A stretch of DNA of 64,000 nt from JAFGXW01 sp964634385 (GCA_964634385.1 CAZWIZ010000004.1:1-64000); one strand, 5' to 3'. Numbered from the stretch's first letter, positions 7,310-15,840 are shown. Program-made: numbers and translations. Notes: a model not told the origin generated them from the letters alone.

Positions 7310-8627
7310 ATATAATTCCCCATATATATTGAGCAAATTCAGGATGATCAATAAAAGGATTTCTATTTCCTTGATATGTGAAGATAACATCATTACGATG
7401 CATTTCAAAATCATCAACTGGGTCGTTTGAATTCCATTCTAATAAGATATGCAGGTTTCCCATAAAAGGTGTATTAGTTGTTGTTACTAAGTCAGTTAAT
7501 TCTAAATCAAGTTCATCATTATCACCTTCGTATCTTACTGCCATATAGAAAATCATTCTAGCTATATCACCTTTTACCTCATCTCGAGGTTCAAAAGAAT
7601 TATAATCTTTTAAGTTAAGAGTTGCTATATCGCCATCATATACAACAGTTCCTCCGTAATCAAAATCTAAACTGCCTCTTTCAGCATTGACACTCACGTC
7701 AGTTGGTCTAATGTGGTGCATATCTGTTCCTTCAATATCAGTAGTATCAAAGGCACCGTGTGCCTTTGGCCATACATGTTCTCGATTCCAATAATCTTGA
7801 TTATTATTACCTGATTGAATCTCACTTTTTAATTGTGAACGTCCTGTATATAATAAAATAACATTATTAGGATTATTTGGATCTTCATCACTTTCAGCTA
7901 ATGCGTCCCATAATGCTGCATAAGAAAGCACGTTATGATCATCTATTAGTTCATGAAGAAAAGTTTTTAGTTCTTCACCCATTAAATTATCAGCACCGCT
8001 GTAATAACCTAAATAAACAACAGTTTGTGATAAATCAAAAACTGTAAAGATAAAATCTTTTTTGATTGTTATATCGTTATAAGATAATGTTAAAGTAATA
8101 GTAACTATAGCATTTCCAGAGTTTTCAGGAGGTCTTGTAACTATTCCTGATGAAGAAATTACTTCTTCATTACTAGATTCCCATGTAGTAATGAAACCAT
8201 TTTCAGAGATAGGTAATAAAGAAATATCATCTATTAGCTGATATTCATCAAAGTATATTGAATCAATCATTGTTTGAGCAATGTTGTAATCAACTGAAAT
8301 ATTTCCTAAAATAACAACATCAAATACTTTAGTCATAACCTTATCTTCATAAGTAAAAATAGCAGTTAATGATGTAGTTGTATCAATTTGTGGTTTAATA
8401 ATAATACCGTCAGTCGTAATAAGACCTGGTTTACTACTTTGCCATGAAATATTAACGCCATTGATTTCTGTTTGGAGAGTTCCTTCAGATAATTGGTCAT
8501 TTATAGTAAATTCAGATTGTACAGTTACAATAATTGGTATATTATCTTCTGTAGAATTTTGACATCCTACAAGGAGTATTAAAGAAAAAGATAATAATAA
8601 TAATAATGTTATAAATTTTTTTTTCAT
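7308..8627 (-). CDS. Secreted endonuclease I (EndA-type) lipoprotein with Ig-like N-terminal domains
   Basis: The 439-residue protein has a lipoprotein signal ending LVGC (Cys22). Residues ~30-200 are two atrophied Ig-like repeats (ISWQSSKPGLITTDGIIIKP and TTWESSNEEVISSSGIVTRP). The C-terminal ~230 residues are an endonuclease I domain with NREHVWPKAHGAF and DMHHIRPTDVSVNAERGS, the His-metal nuclease motif. It should degrade DNA or RNA outside the cell while tethered to the membrane. The ATG at 8627 is preferred over the GTG at 8636 because AGGTG lies directly on that GTG and is correctly spaced from the ATG. It follows the 5'-nucleotidase gene by 21 bases, so the two are probably one operon. 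Confidence 0.88.
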   Translation of the reverse strand: MKKKFITLLLLLSFSLILLVGCQNSTEDNIPIIVTVQSEFTINDQLSEGTLQTEINGVNISWQSSKPGLITTDGIIIKPQIDTTTSLTAIFTYEDKVMTKVFDVVILGNISVDYNIAQTMIDSIYFDEYQLIDDISLLPISENGFITTWESSNEEVISSSGIVTRPPENSGNAIVTITLTLSYNDITIKKDFIFTVFDLSQTVVYLGYYSGADNLMGEELKTFLHELIDDHNVLSYAALWDALAESDEDPNNPNNVILLYTGRSQLKSEIQSGNNNQDYWNREHVWPKAHGAFDTTDIEGTDMHHIRPTDVSVNAERGSLDFDYGGTVVYDGDIATLNLKDYNSFEPRDEVKGDIARMIFYMAVRYEGDNDELDLELTDLVTTTNTPFMGNLHILLEWNSNDPVDDFEMHRNDVIFTYQGNRNPFIDHPEFAQYIWGII

Positions 8628-8648
8628 TTTTATCACCTGGGTTTTAAA

Positions 8649-10211
8649 TTAATAAATAATTTTTATATTATTTTTATTTACAATTGTAATTTCTTTTTTA
8701 TTATAAATATAATTTATAAGTAATTCTATGACATCTATTTGGATATCTTTAATTGTTTTGCAATTTTTAAAAAACAAGTAATCTCCACCACCAGCTGCTC
8801 GGTAATTATTCATTACGAGACTATATGATTTATTAATATCAATTGGGATATCGTTAAAAGTAACATTCTTTATTCTTTTTGAATGAGGTTCTTTTAAATC
8901 AATTGTGTAATTAATATTATCATACATATCATATGCATATAATTGTAGTTTTGGATTATTAAATTCAGGACTAATAATAACTTTACCATTTTCTAATTCG
9001 AAAAATTCTGCAGATTTTTCAAGAGCAGTTAGTAAAGTACTACCAAGAACTTCTTTAACAACTAAAGTGTTTGGATAAACGTATGTTCCAATAACATCTC
9101 TTATTGTGATGTTTTTCCTAAATCCAGAAACATCATTTCCAAGAGAACAAGAAGATATATCAGCATGAGTGTATTCTAGTTGAACTTGATTAATAAATGA
9201 AACTAAGGGATGTTTATAAAGCCTAGCTTCTAACTGGTCTGTAATTAATAAGTCGTGATTTGTTTTACCAATAGGTGTATCAAGAAATAATTGAGTAGTT
9301 TCTTCATCTTTGGCGACGATTTTTAGTAAATCGTTATCAGGAAGAATGCCTTTTGTTGATAATATTTCAATATTATCAACCTTATATTCCCAAGAATTAT
9401 TTTTAAAATAAAAATTAATATCTACTAATCCAAGTCCGGTCCCATTTAAAGCTGGCTGGGTATAATAAGTGTTAAATAATTTTCCAAATAATGTTCGATG
9501 TTGATGACCTGTGAGTAACAAATCAATATTAGGAATTTCTTTTAAAATTTTAAATCCTTGATTTTCTCCAGTATCATCCATTGAAAGTTCGTGTGTCTCT
9601 AAATCTCTTTCAAATCCTCCATGATAACTAACAATTATAAAATCAGGATGTTCATTTTCTTTAACAAAATTAACAGTTTGTTTTATAGTTGAAAAAGCAT
9701 CTTTAAAGATTATGCCTTTAATATTAGAGGGCTGTTCCCAATTGGGAATATAGTGAGTAGTTGCGCCGATGACCGCTATACGAGGACCGTTTTTATAATT
9801 GATAATATCATATTCTTTACCATAACTTGGCGTAGATGTTGTTTCATTAATAATGTTACAATTCACTATTTTTGCGTTTAAATAATTAAGGTAATTTTCT
9901 AAATAATCAATTCCATAATTAAATTCATGATTTCCAATAGTAACGAAATCATAATTTAAATAATTATATATTTTAGAAAGAGGATTCTGTTTTCCTATAC
10001 CTTCTTTAGCATGATGATAAGTTAATGGACTACCTTGAATTGTATCTCCACTGTCTATTAAAATAGTGTTTTGAGTTCTGTATTTTTTTAGAAGAGTTGA
10101 TATTTGAGAAATACCAATATCTTGAGTTTCTTTTGTTGAGTAACTTCTCGGAAAAACATAACCGTGAACATCAGATGTTTGTAACACTCTAAAATTAAAT
10201 GAACTTAACAT
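8649..10211 (-). CDS. 5'-nucleotidase / 2',3'-cyclic phosphodiesterase family metallophosphatase
   Basis: The 520-residue protein has the N-terminal calcineurin-like domain with all metal motifs: QTSDVHGY, DSGDTIQGSP, TIGNHEFNYG, SYHGGFERD and LLTGHQHRTLFG. The C-terminal 5'-nucleotidase domain (~310-520) has SGFRKNITIRDV and NYRAAGGGDYLF, the substrate-binding region. It should remove phosphate from nucleotides or open cyclic nucleotides. UshA/YfkN relatives are normally exported, but this protein starts directly with the catalytic domain and shows no signal peptide, so it may act in the cytoplasm. The ATG at 10211 follows CGAGGTGAAATT. It is the first gene of a pair with the secreted nuclease, suggesting nucleic-acid scavenging. 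Confidence 0.88.
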   Translation of the reverse strand: MLSSFNFRVLQTSDVHGYVFPRSYSTKETQDIGISQISTLLKKYRTQNTILIDSGDTIQGSPLTYHHAKEGIGKQNPLSKIYNYLNYDFVTIGNHEFNYGIDYLENYLNYLNAKIVNCNIINETTSTPSYGKEYDIINYKNGPRIAVIGATTHYIPNWEQPSNIKGIIFKDAFSTIKQTVNFVKENEHPDFIIVSYHGGFERDLETHELSMDDTGENQGFKILKEIPNIDLLLTGHQHRTLFGKLFNTYYTQPALNGTGLGLVDINFYFKNNSWEYKVDNIEILSTKGILPDNDLLKIVAKDEETTQLFLDTPIGKTNHDLLITDQLEARLYKHPLVSFINQVQLEYTHADISSCSLGNDVSGFRKNITIRDVIGTYVYPNTLVVKEVLGSTLLTALEKSAEFFELENGKVIISPEFNNPKLQLYAYDMYDNINYTIDLKEPHSKRIKNVTFNDIPIDINKSYSLVMNNYRAAGGGDYLFFKNCKTIKDIQIDVIELLINYIYNKKEITIVNKNNIKIIY

Positions 10212-10280
10212 AATTTCACCTCGTATAATATAGTTGTCTCTTTACTATTATATTGTTTCTTAAACTGTTTATCAAATATA

Positions 10281-10305
10281 AAAAAAAGCTTTTCAAAGCT
10301 TTTTT
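10281..10305. terminator. Terminator
   Basis: The hairpin AAAAAGCTTT-TC-AAAGCTTTTT lies between the 5'-nucleotidase start and the end of the dehydrogenase gene. On the minus strand it ends the dehydrogenase transcript, overlapping its stop codon. Confidence 0.75.
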
Positions 10306-11227
10306 AAATATTAATTTTTAAATTAGTAATTTTTACTGAATAATCCCATAGAATATCTTGTAATTTTTTAGAATGAGATTTCTTTGTTGATTTTTCTAAT
10401 GTTGGATAGCCTCTCATTTTGAATAATCCATCAGGGCCAAAAAACTCATTGCTTTTAACGTTGATATCAGTACACGCTCGTATTCCTGGTAAAGCTCCCT
10501 GTGAAGTTTCTTGATTAAATATAGTGATTATTTTAGAAAATATTTTCAATCTTTTTGTATTTATGTGTCTTCCGAGATTTGATTTAGTTATTCCAGGATG
10601 AGCCGCAAGAACCTTTATTAAAGACCCTTTTTTTTCTAATCGAGAAGAAAGACCATATGTAAACAATAGATTAGCTAATTTTGATTGAGCGTAAGCAAAT
10701 GATTTATTATATTTATTATTTTCTTTATAATAAAATGTATTAGGATTTAGTTTACCATATCGATGAGCAATACTAGAAATATTAACAATTCTTGAATTGG
10801 TTGTTTTATTAATTAATGGAAGTAAACTCATTGTTAAATAAAAATGTCCAAAATGGTTAACACCAATTTGTTTTTCTAATCCATTTTTAGTTGCTCCATA
10901 AGGAACAGTCATTATTCCTGCATTGTTAAGTAAAATATTAATTCTCGGATAATTATTAAGAATTTTATTAGAAAATTCTTTAATTGATTCAAAATCCATC
11001 AGATCTAATAAAATAATATCTAAATCAGCATTTGGATATTCCTTAAGAATCATTTCTTTTGATTCTTGAGCTCTTTTAAAATTTCTACAGCCCATAATAA
11101 CTTTAGCGTTTTTCATTACGAAAGCTTTAGTAGCCTCAAAACCAATACCGCTATTAGCTCCAGTAACAACAATGATTTTATTTTTTAAATCAGGAATATT
11201 TTCAAGTGTCCACATTTCTTTTTTCAT
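10304..11227 (-). CDS. Short-chain dehydrogenase/reductase (retinol dehydrogenase-like)
   Basis: The 307-residue Rossmann-fold oxidoreductase has the cofactor motif VVTGANSGIGFEATKAF, MGCRNFKRA (an Arg after the second strand, suggesting NADP(H)), LNNAGIM, catalytic Ser in IVNISSIAHRYG and the YxxxK pair in YAQSKLAN. The overall pattern resembles the SDR subgroup related to retinol and protochlorophyllide reductases; the true substrate is unknown. The ATG at 11227 is four bases after the stop of the upstream membrane-protein gene, so they are co-transcribed. It ends in the hairpin at 10281-10305. Confidence 0.87.
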   Translation of the reverse strand: MKKEMWTLENIPDLKNKIIVVTGANSGIGFEATKAFVMKNAKVIMGCRNFKRAQESKEMILKEYPNADLDIILLDLMDFESIKEFSNKILNNYPRINILLNNAGIMTVPYGATKNGLEKQIGVNHFGHFYLTMSLLPLINKTTNSRIVNISSIAHRYGKLNPNTFYYKENNKYNKSFAYAQSKLANLLFTYGLSSRLEKKGSLIKVLAAHPGITKSNLGRHINTKRLKIFSKIITIFNQETSQGALPGIRACTDINVKSNEFFGPDGLFKMRGYPTLEKSTKKSHSKKLQDILWDYSVKITNLKINI

Positions 11228-11231
11228 AAAA

Positions 11232-11720
11232 TTACTTCTCCACTTTTTTTATTTTACATTTTGTATGTTCAATTGAATACATAATCCAAACAAATCCTAA
11301 TATTACCAATATTAAAGCAATAAACTTCCATAATAAATTTCCAGCAGGGAATATAATTGGCGAAAAAGCAATTCCAATGGCGCTAAAGAAAGCAACAATA
11401 CAACCAGTACAACCAAATGTTAAAAGACCAAAAATAAAAGTAAAAAATGGAATAGCGTTAGAACCTTTTGGTTCAATTTTAGTTAGATTATAATTGATTA
11501 TACTAAACCCAACCATAATAGCTGAAAGAATTCCGATAATGATGTTTATAAATATATGAATAATTACTATAGTTATTCCAAAATTATCAGTCATTATTTT
11601 ATAATTAGTATTACCCTCAAAATCTAAAAAGGTATATAATCCCAAAAATAAAATAAATAATCCTATAATTAGAAAAATATTTCTCTTCTTTAATGCTTCT
11701 AGTTTAATGGTATTTAACAT
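11232..11720 (-). CDS. Membrane protein of unknown function, four predicted TM segments
   Basis: The 162-residue hydrophobic protein is not recognised. TM segments lie near residues 16-32, 45-70, 90-115 and 130-152. A GCTGC pair of cysteines sits in the third segment (FGCTGCIVAFFSAIG). The C-terminus is short and basic (HTKCKIKKVEK). The start is the ATG at 11720, with AGGTGACTACA before it; an in-frame GTG nine bases upstream lies within the ribosome-binding site and was rejected. The gene is first in a two-gene operon with the dehydrogenase. Confidence 0.7.
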   Translation of the reverse strand: MLNTIKLEALKKRNIFLIIGLFILFLGLYTFLDFEGNTNYKIMTDNFGITIVIIHIFINIIIGILSAIMVGFSIINYNLTKIEPKGSNAIPFFTFIFGLLTFGCTGCIVAFFSAIGIAFSPIIFPAGNLLWKFIALILVILGFVWIMYSIEHTKCKIKKVEK

Positions 11721-11821
11721 TGTAGTCACCTCGAAATAATAATATCATTTATTATCTAAAAACAAAATGGATAAGCAATAAATATTCAGTATTAAACAGC
11801 ATTAGTCTTTTAACTAGTCAC

Positions 11822-11849
11822 TTGTATATTTATATATTTATGATAGAAT
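11822..11849 (+). promoter_or_regulatory. Putative promoter of the YczE-like gene
   Basis: TTGTAT (11822-11827) and TAGAAT (11844-11849) are separated by 16 bases, 36 bases before the chosen ATG. Confidence 0.5.
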
Positions 11850-11884
11850 GAATTTTGTATTTAAATAAGGAATTAGGTGAAAAA

Positions 11885-12541
11885 ATGAATTTACTAAAAG
11901 ACGATTTAAAGCGTATACCTTTCTTATTAATTGGATTTACTTTTCTCTCATTAGGAATTGTTTTAACTAAAAGAGCAGACCTTGGTATGAATGCTTGGGG
12001 AGTATTTCACCAAGGATTATCAGTTAAAACGGGATTATCTTTTGGAATAATTACGATTTTATTCGGATTAATTGTTTTAGGATTTAGCGTGTATATATTA
12101 AAAACGAAAATTGGAATAGGAACAGTGTTGAATGTATTAGTAATAGGATTTATAATTGATGGTATTGATTACCTATTTACTTTTATTCCAAATACTATAT
12201 TGGAACAATATATATTGTTATTAGGTGGATTAGTAATAATGACATTTGGAAGAGCATTATATATTAGTACTGGATTAGGTGAAGGTCCTAGAGATGGGTT
12301 AATGATCGGATTACATTTGGTCTTTAATATTGAAATAAAATATCTTAAACCAATAATTGAATTTACAGTGTTGTTATTTGGATATTTACTAGGAGGAATA
12401 GTGGGAATCGGGACTTTAGTTATGATAATTGTCTCAGGATATCTTGTTCAAATCTATTTTAAAATATTAAATTATGATCCTAAGACATCGCGGCAAAGAA
12501 GATTCATCGATTATTATAACCAAAGAAAAAATGACGTATAA
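11885..12541 (+). CDS. YczE/YitT-like membrane protein
   Basis: The 218-residue membrane protein has five to six hydrophobic segments. The patterns LTKRADLGMNAWGVFHQGLS near residue 27 and STGLGEGPRDGLMIGLH near residue 128 match the YczE/YyaS family seen in Bacillus. Family function is poorly known, though B. subtilis YczE is tied to lipopeptide production. The start at 11885 is favoured by AATTAGGTGAAAA; a longer frame begins upstream but has no ribosome-binding site. The gene ends five bases before the left end of an IS3-family remnant. Confidence 0.75.
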   Translation: MNLLKDDLKRIPFLLIGFTFLSLGIVLTKRADLGMNAWGVFHQGLSVKTGLSFGIITILFGLIVLGFSVYILKTKIGIGTVLNVLVIGFIIDGIDYLFTFIPNTILEQYILLLGGLVIMTFGRALYISTGLGEGPRDGLMIGLHLVFNIEIKYLKPIIEFTVLLFGYLLGGIVGIGTLVMIIVSGYLVQIYFKILNYDPKTSRQRRFIDYYNQRKNDV

Positions 12542-12545
12542 TAAC

Positions 12546-12768
12546 TGAACTGTTCCCACAAACTTTGACATAAGAAACTATGAGAAAGTGTGGGTGCAGT
12601 TTTTATATGAGTAAATATTCATAGTTTTTAAAAGGAAAACAGTAAAATGTTATAAAGAGGAAAGAATGTCGACCAAACTAAAAGGAATGATACTGATAGA
12701 ATACCATCATCATTCCTTGAGTTTCAATTAATTTTAATACTTATGTCCAATTTTTGGAGTTCAGTTCA
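12546..12768 (-). mobile_element. Decayed IS3-family (IS150-like) insertion sequence remnant
   Basis: The 223-base element has imperfect terminal inverted repeats of ~29 bases. Both outer ends read inward as TGAACTG and both inner parts end GACATAAG, with CCCA/TCCA-type cores as in IS150-group ends. Inside, one frame (12615-12731, plus strand) encodes the C-terminal tail typical of the OrfB transposase (STKLKGMILIEY). OrfA and most of OrfB are gone, so the element cannot move by itself. The internal hairpin at 12682-12718 falls in the same tail. Confidence 0.75.
12615..12731 (+). pseudogene. IS3-family OrfB transposase C-terminal fragment
   Basis: An open stretch of 38 codons ends EERMSTKLKGMILIEYHHHS. 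IS150-type OrfB proteins commonly end with RI-TKLKGMSP-EYR-HS, so the order and spacing agree, with the usual SPV changed to ILI. The DDE catalytic core is absent. It lies near the right end of the remnant, in the place expected for the 3' end of orfB. Confidence 0.7.
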
Positions 12769-12825
12769 AATAGAGAGCGTCTTTTTTTAAATATCTTTTT
12801 ATTTTAATAAATAATAAAAATAGTA

Positions 12826-13329
12826 TTATTTGTATTCATTCATTAGTTTTATATAATAATCTTTATTTAAAGAGATATCTACCGCTTCTTTATGTGTTAA
12901 TTCTCTAACTATTTTCATAGGGTTTCCCATTACAAGAGAATTTTTAGGAACGATTTTATTTGGTGGTACAACACAACCTGCAGCAACTAAACTACCTGTT
13001 TTAATAATAGCCCCATCTAAAATAATGCTCCCCATCCCAATAAGACAATTATTTTCAATGGTACAAGCGTGAATAATAGCGGCATGGCCAACTGTAACAT
13101 TTTTCCCGATATGTGTAGGTAGATTTAGATTCGTATGAATAACACAATTATCTTGAATATTAGTATTTTCTAAAATGATTACCGGAGCCATATCTCCTCT
13201 GATTGTTACATTATACCAAACACTAACATTTTCACCAAGAGTAACATCACCAGCAATTACTGCATTTTTAAATATTTTTGCTGATGAAGCAATTTTAGGT
13301 GTAATACCTTTATATTTTTCTAAATACAT
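12826..13329 (-). CDS. Gamma-carbonic-anhydrase-like hexapeptide-repeat protein
   Basis: The 167-residue protein is a left-handed beta-helix of the YrdA/PaaY/gamma-carbonic anhydrase family. Visible features are VSVWYNVTIRGDMAPVIIL, NIQDNCVIHTN and IGKNVTVGHAAIIHACTI, with His residues at the three expected metal positions (VIHT, VGHAAIIHA), then LIGMGSIILDGA and the cap VMGNPMKIVRELT. It may bind zinc or iron and act as a carbonic anhydrase, but many homologues have no proven activity. The ATG at 13329 follows GAGGTACTAAAA. It lies 15 bases after the dipeptidase gene, so the two are likely co-transcribed. Confidence 0.85.
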   Translation of the reverse strand: MYLEKYKGITPKIASSAKIFKNAVIAGDVTLGENVSVWYNVTIRGDMAPVIILENTNIQDNCVIHTNLNLPTHIGKNVTVGHAAIIHACTIENNCLIGMGSIILDGAIIKTGSLVAAGCVVPPNKIVPKNSLVMGNPMKIVRELTHKEAVDISLNKDYYIKLMNEYK

Positions 13330-13344
13330 TTTTAGTACCTCTTT

Positions 13345-14289
13345 TTATTTTAGTATTGTTTTAATGACTCTTTCAAAATTTAAATGTTTAATTTTTTCAA
13401 TATCTTCATTATTATAGCCGATATTTTTAAGTTCTTTAAAAATATTGGGAACATCCGCAATTGTTAAAAGGTTAGTAACCCGATTATTTTGTCCATTTGG
13501 ATATAAATAATAACAAAAATCAAATCCAAGTCCAACATGATCAATTCCCATAACTTTTACAGCGTGATCGATATGTTTGACCATATATTGAACGTTTTGA
13601 TGTTCTAATTCATTTGAAATAAAACTAGCTATTCCACATATACCAATAACTCCATCTCGGTCACTAATAGCTTTTAATTGTTCATCTGTATAATTTCGAC
13701 GATGATTACAAATGGTTTTAGTATTTCCATGAGAAATAATAATAGGAGAAGTAGTATTTTCAATAACATCAAAAAAAGACTTTTCATTTAGATGAGCTAA
13801 ATCTACTAACATTCCGAGTTTTTCCATTTCATTTAAAATTTTAATACCTTTTAGAGTTAGACCCTTTGTATTAGGATTATCAAGTCCACTAGCATAATCA
13901 TTTTCTTCATTCCACGTAAGAGAAGCATGTCTAACACCTCTTCTATATAACTCGTTTAACTGTTCAACGTCCTCTAACTGCATTATCCCTTCCATACCCA
14001 TAATAACTCCAATCTTATTTTCACTAGCTGAAATGAGCATATCATTATAATTTAAACATAATTTAAAAATATCATTATTTTTTTTTAATTCAGAAAATGC
14101 ATTTTCAAAAATATTTAAAAATAACTCCTTATTTCCATGATAAGGATCAGTATAGTTTACAAAAATGCTGTGTGTAATACCGCCTTTTTTGTAGAGAGCT
14201 AAATGTCTTTTTTTAAACGAATTTTTATTGTTATATAATTTCTGTTGGTACATATCTGTTAGAATATCACCATGGGCATCAAAAATCAT
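13345..14289 (-). CDS. Membrane dipeptidase-like peptidase (family M19)
   Basis: The 314-residue protein matches renal dipeptidase: the metal-binding DAHGD at its N-terminus, GMEGIMQLED (bridging Glu), LTWNEENDYASG, LVDLAHLNEKSF, ISHGNTKTICNHRRNYTDEQ and HVGLGFDFCYY. It should hydrolyse dipeptides using two zinc ions. There is no signal peptide, so it probably acts in the cytoplasm, feeding amino acids to the surrounding aminotransferases. The start is the ATG at 14289, with GGAGGAAATTTCA upstream; an upstream in-frame ATG lies inside the terminator hairpin of the preceding gene. Confidence 0.88.
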   Translation of the reverse strand: MIFDAHGDILTDMYQQKLYNNKNSFKKRHLALYKKGGITHSIFVNYTDPYHGNKELFLNIFENAFSELKKNNDIFKLCLNYNDMLISASENKIGVIMGMEGIMQLEDVEQLNELYRRGVRHASLTWNEENDYASGLDNPNTKGLTLKGIKILNEMEKLGMLVDLAHLNEKSFFDVIENTTSPIIISHGNTKTICNHRRNYTDEQLKAISDRDGVIGICGIASFISNELEHQNVQYMVKHIDHAVKVMGIDHVGLGFDFCYYLYPNGQNNRVTNLLTIADVPNIFKELKNIGYNNEDIEKIKHLNFERVIKTILK

Positions 14290-14308
14290 TGAAATTTCCT
14301 CCTTTAGT

Positions 14309-14339
14309 AAAAACTGTAACAATTATTGTTACAGTTTTT
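14309..14339. terminator. Terminator of the aminotransferase gene (stop codon inside stem)
   Basis: A 14-bp perfect stem (14309-14322 with 14326-14339) rich in A on one side and T on the other. The UAA stop of the minus-strand aminotransferase (14329-14331) lies inside the stem, so translating ribosomes could disturb it and allow read-through into the dipeptidase gene. Confidence 0.8.
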
Positions 14340-15519
14340 TATATTCTTCCAACCCTCTTTTAAGCAAATACATTGCACGTTCCATATCTTTTGTATTTAA
14401 TACATAAGCAATTCTTACTTCATCTTTTCCTAATCCTTTAGTTGCGTAGAATCCTTCAGCAGGAGCCATCATAAGTGTTTCCCCATCTTCCTCAAACTCT
14501 TCTAACATCCAAATGATAAATTTTTCAGCATCATCAACTGGAAGTTTAGCTATAACATAAAATGCTCCAGTTGGTTTTTCACAAATAACACCAGGTATTT
14601 CTAATAATGTTTTATAAACAATATCTCGACGAACTTGGTACTCATCTCTGATAGAATTTGTATATTCATTAGATAAGTTATATAAAGCAGCTGAACCAAT
14701 TTGTTCTAAAGTAGCAACACAAAGTCGAGCTTGGCATAGTTTTAAAATATTCTTAATTAGTACTTTATTTTTTGAAGCAATTGATCCTATTCGTGCACCA
14801 CAAGCACTATATCTCTTTGATACACTTTCAATAATAATTGAATGATCATCTATGTTTTTAATAGATCCCATTGAAATTCCTTTTAGACCATCAAATGCAA
14901 ATCCACGATAAACTTCATCACTAATAACAAATATATTATTTTCTCTAGCAATTTCAGCTAACATTTCTAATTCATCTAATCTTAATATTGTACCAGTAGG
15001 GTTACCTGGGTTAGAGAAAAGAATTGCTTTAGTTTTTGGAGTAATTAGTTTAACTATTTCTTCTTTTGAAGGTAAATGAAAACCTTCTTCAGCTTTTGTA
15101 GTAATAGGTTTTATGTTAACATTAACCTCTCCTGTAAACCCATTATAGTTAGTATAAAAAGGTTCAGGAACTAATATTTCGTCGCCAGGATCACAAATAG
15201 CAATAGTGACAAAAGTCAAAGCTTCAGATCCACCATTGGTAATTAAAATATCATCTTCTTCGAAAATAATACCATCTCTTGCAAAATAATCTTTAATGGC
15301 ATTAATCAAAATTGGTTCACCTTGAGAATAAGAATATTTTATAACCGATGTATCGTAATTATTAATAGCCTCCATAAAAACTTTTGGTGTTTCAATATCA
15401 GGTTGTCCAATATTTAAATGAAAAACTTTCTTACCGTTTTTTTTAACTTTTCTGGCAATTGGAACTAATTTTCTGACAGGTGATTCCTGCATTTTAATAA
15501 TGCGATTAGATAATTTCAT
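14329..15519 (-). CDS. PLP-dependent class I aminotransferase (aspartate/other)
   Basis: The 396-residue fold-type I aminotransferase has LNIGQPDIETP, NGGSEALTF, SNPGNPTG, ISDEVYRGF and the PLP lysine in SVSKRYSACGARIG, with the substrate carboxylate Arg in DEVRIAYVLN. It should transfer amino groups between an amino acid (aspartate, alanine or an aromatic one) and 2-oxoglutarate. The start is the ATG at 15519, preceded by AAGGAGGATTATT; a longer frame upstream crosses the probable promoter. It is divergent from the class V aminotransferase operon, sharing a region with a cre-like dyad. Confidence 0.88.
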   Translation of the reverse strand: MKLSNRIIKMQESPVRKLVPIARKVKKNGKKVFHLNIGQPDIETPKVFMEAINNYDTSVIKYSYSQGEPILINAIKDYFARDGIIFEEDDILITNGGSEALTFVTIAICDPGDEILVPEPFYTNYNGFTGEVNVNIKPITTKAEEGFHLPSKEEIVKLITPKTKAILFSNPGNPTGTILRLDELEMLAEIARENNIFVISDEVYRGFAFDGLKGISMGSIKNIDDHSIIIESVSKRYSACGARIGSIASKNKVLIKNILKLCQARLCVATLEQIGSAALYNLSNEYTNSIRDEYQVRRDIVYKTLLEIPGVICEKPTGAFYVIAKLPVDDAEKFIIWMLEEFEEDGETLMMAPAEGFYATKGLGKDEVRIAYVLNTKDMERAMYLLKRGLEEYKKL

Positions 15520-15563
15520 AATAATCCTCCTTTTTTGCGAAAAATCAATTATATTGTAACACC

Positions 15564-15591
15564 AGTATAAGAGATAATCAATAAAAAGCAA
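15564..15591 (-). promoter_or_regulatory. Putative promoter of the class I aminotransferase
   Basis: On the minus strand TTGCTT (15591-15586) and TATACT (15569-15564) are separated by 16 bases, about 45 bases before the ATG. Confidence 0.4.
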
Positions 15592-15649
15592 TATTAAATA
15601 TTGAAAAAATCAACAGAAAAACTTAGAAATAATTTAACAAAAACAAGCA

Positions 15650-15665
15650 GTGAAAATGTTTTCAC
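15650..15665. promoter_or_regulatory. cre-like palindrome GTGAAAATGTTTTCAC
   Basis: A perfect 16-base dyad with one deviation from the CcpA cre consensus (TG instead of CG at the centre). Its inner 14 bases are the exact reverse complement of the dyad upstream of livK (1960-1973). It lies between two divergent operons and could control both. Confidence 0.5.
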
Positions 15666-15756
15666 GAATATTCTTGATAAACATCTAGAATATACCGCTT
15701 GTAACGGCTTTAAATAGCCGTTTATATTTTGTTCAAAAAAAACATATTTTTTTTTT

Positions 15757-15770
15757 TGAAAACGCTTGTT
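15757..15770 (+). promoter_or_regulatory. Weak cre-like sequence overlapping the -35 box
   Basis: TGAAAACGCTTGTT keeps the 5' half of a cre site (TGAAAACGCT) but departs at the 3' end (three mismatches). It overlaps the -35 hexamer of the serine-type operon promoter. Confidence 0.25.
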
Positions 15771-15794
15771 TTAATGATATATCTTTGTTAAAAT
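15766..15794 (+). promoter_or_regulatory. Promoter of the class V aminotransferase operon
   Basis: TTGTTT (15766-15771) and TAAAAT (15789-15794) are separated by 17 bases, 46 bases before the ATG at 15841. Confidence 0.6.
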
Positions 15795-15840
15795 GCTTAT
15801 GTGTATTAGGGAATTTTTTAAGATGAAAGGAAAAAAATAA

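Larger units (their letters stand above)
15520..15840. other. Divergent control region between two aminotransferase operons
   Basis: These 321 bases contain a probable minus-strand promoter (15564-15591), a 16-base cre-like dyad (15650-15665), a small GC-richer hairpin AACGGCT...AGCCGTT (15703-15722) and a plus-strand promoter overlapped by another weak cre-like sequence (15757-15794). No coding sequence is seen. Confidence 0.65.

Noticed and set aside
12505..12541. The end of the YczE-like protein (FIDYYNQRK) resembles a motif near the end of IS150-type transposases.
   Set aside because: It lies outside the left IS end and in a frame continuous with a normal membrane protein; a 9-residue likeness is probably chance.
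12546..12605. An imperfect hairpin after the YczE-like gene as its terminator.
   Set aside because: The sequence is better explained as the end of the IS3-family remnant.
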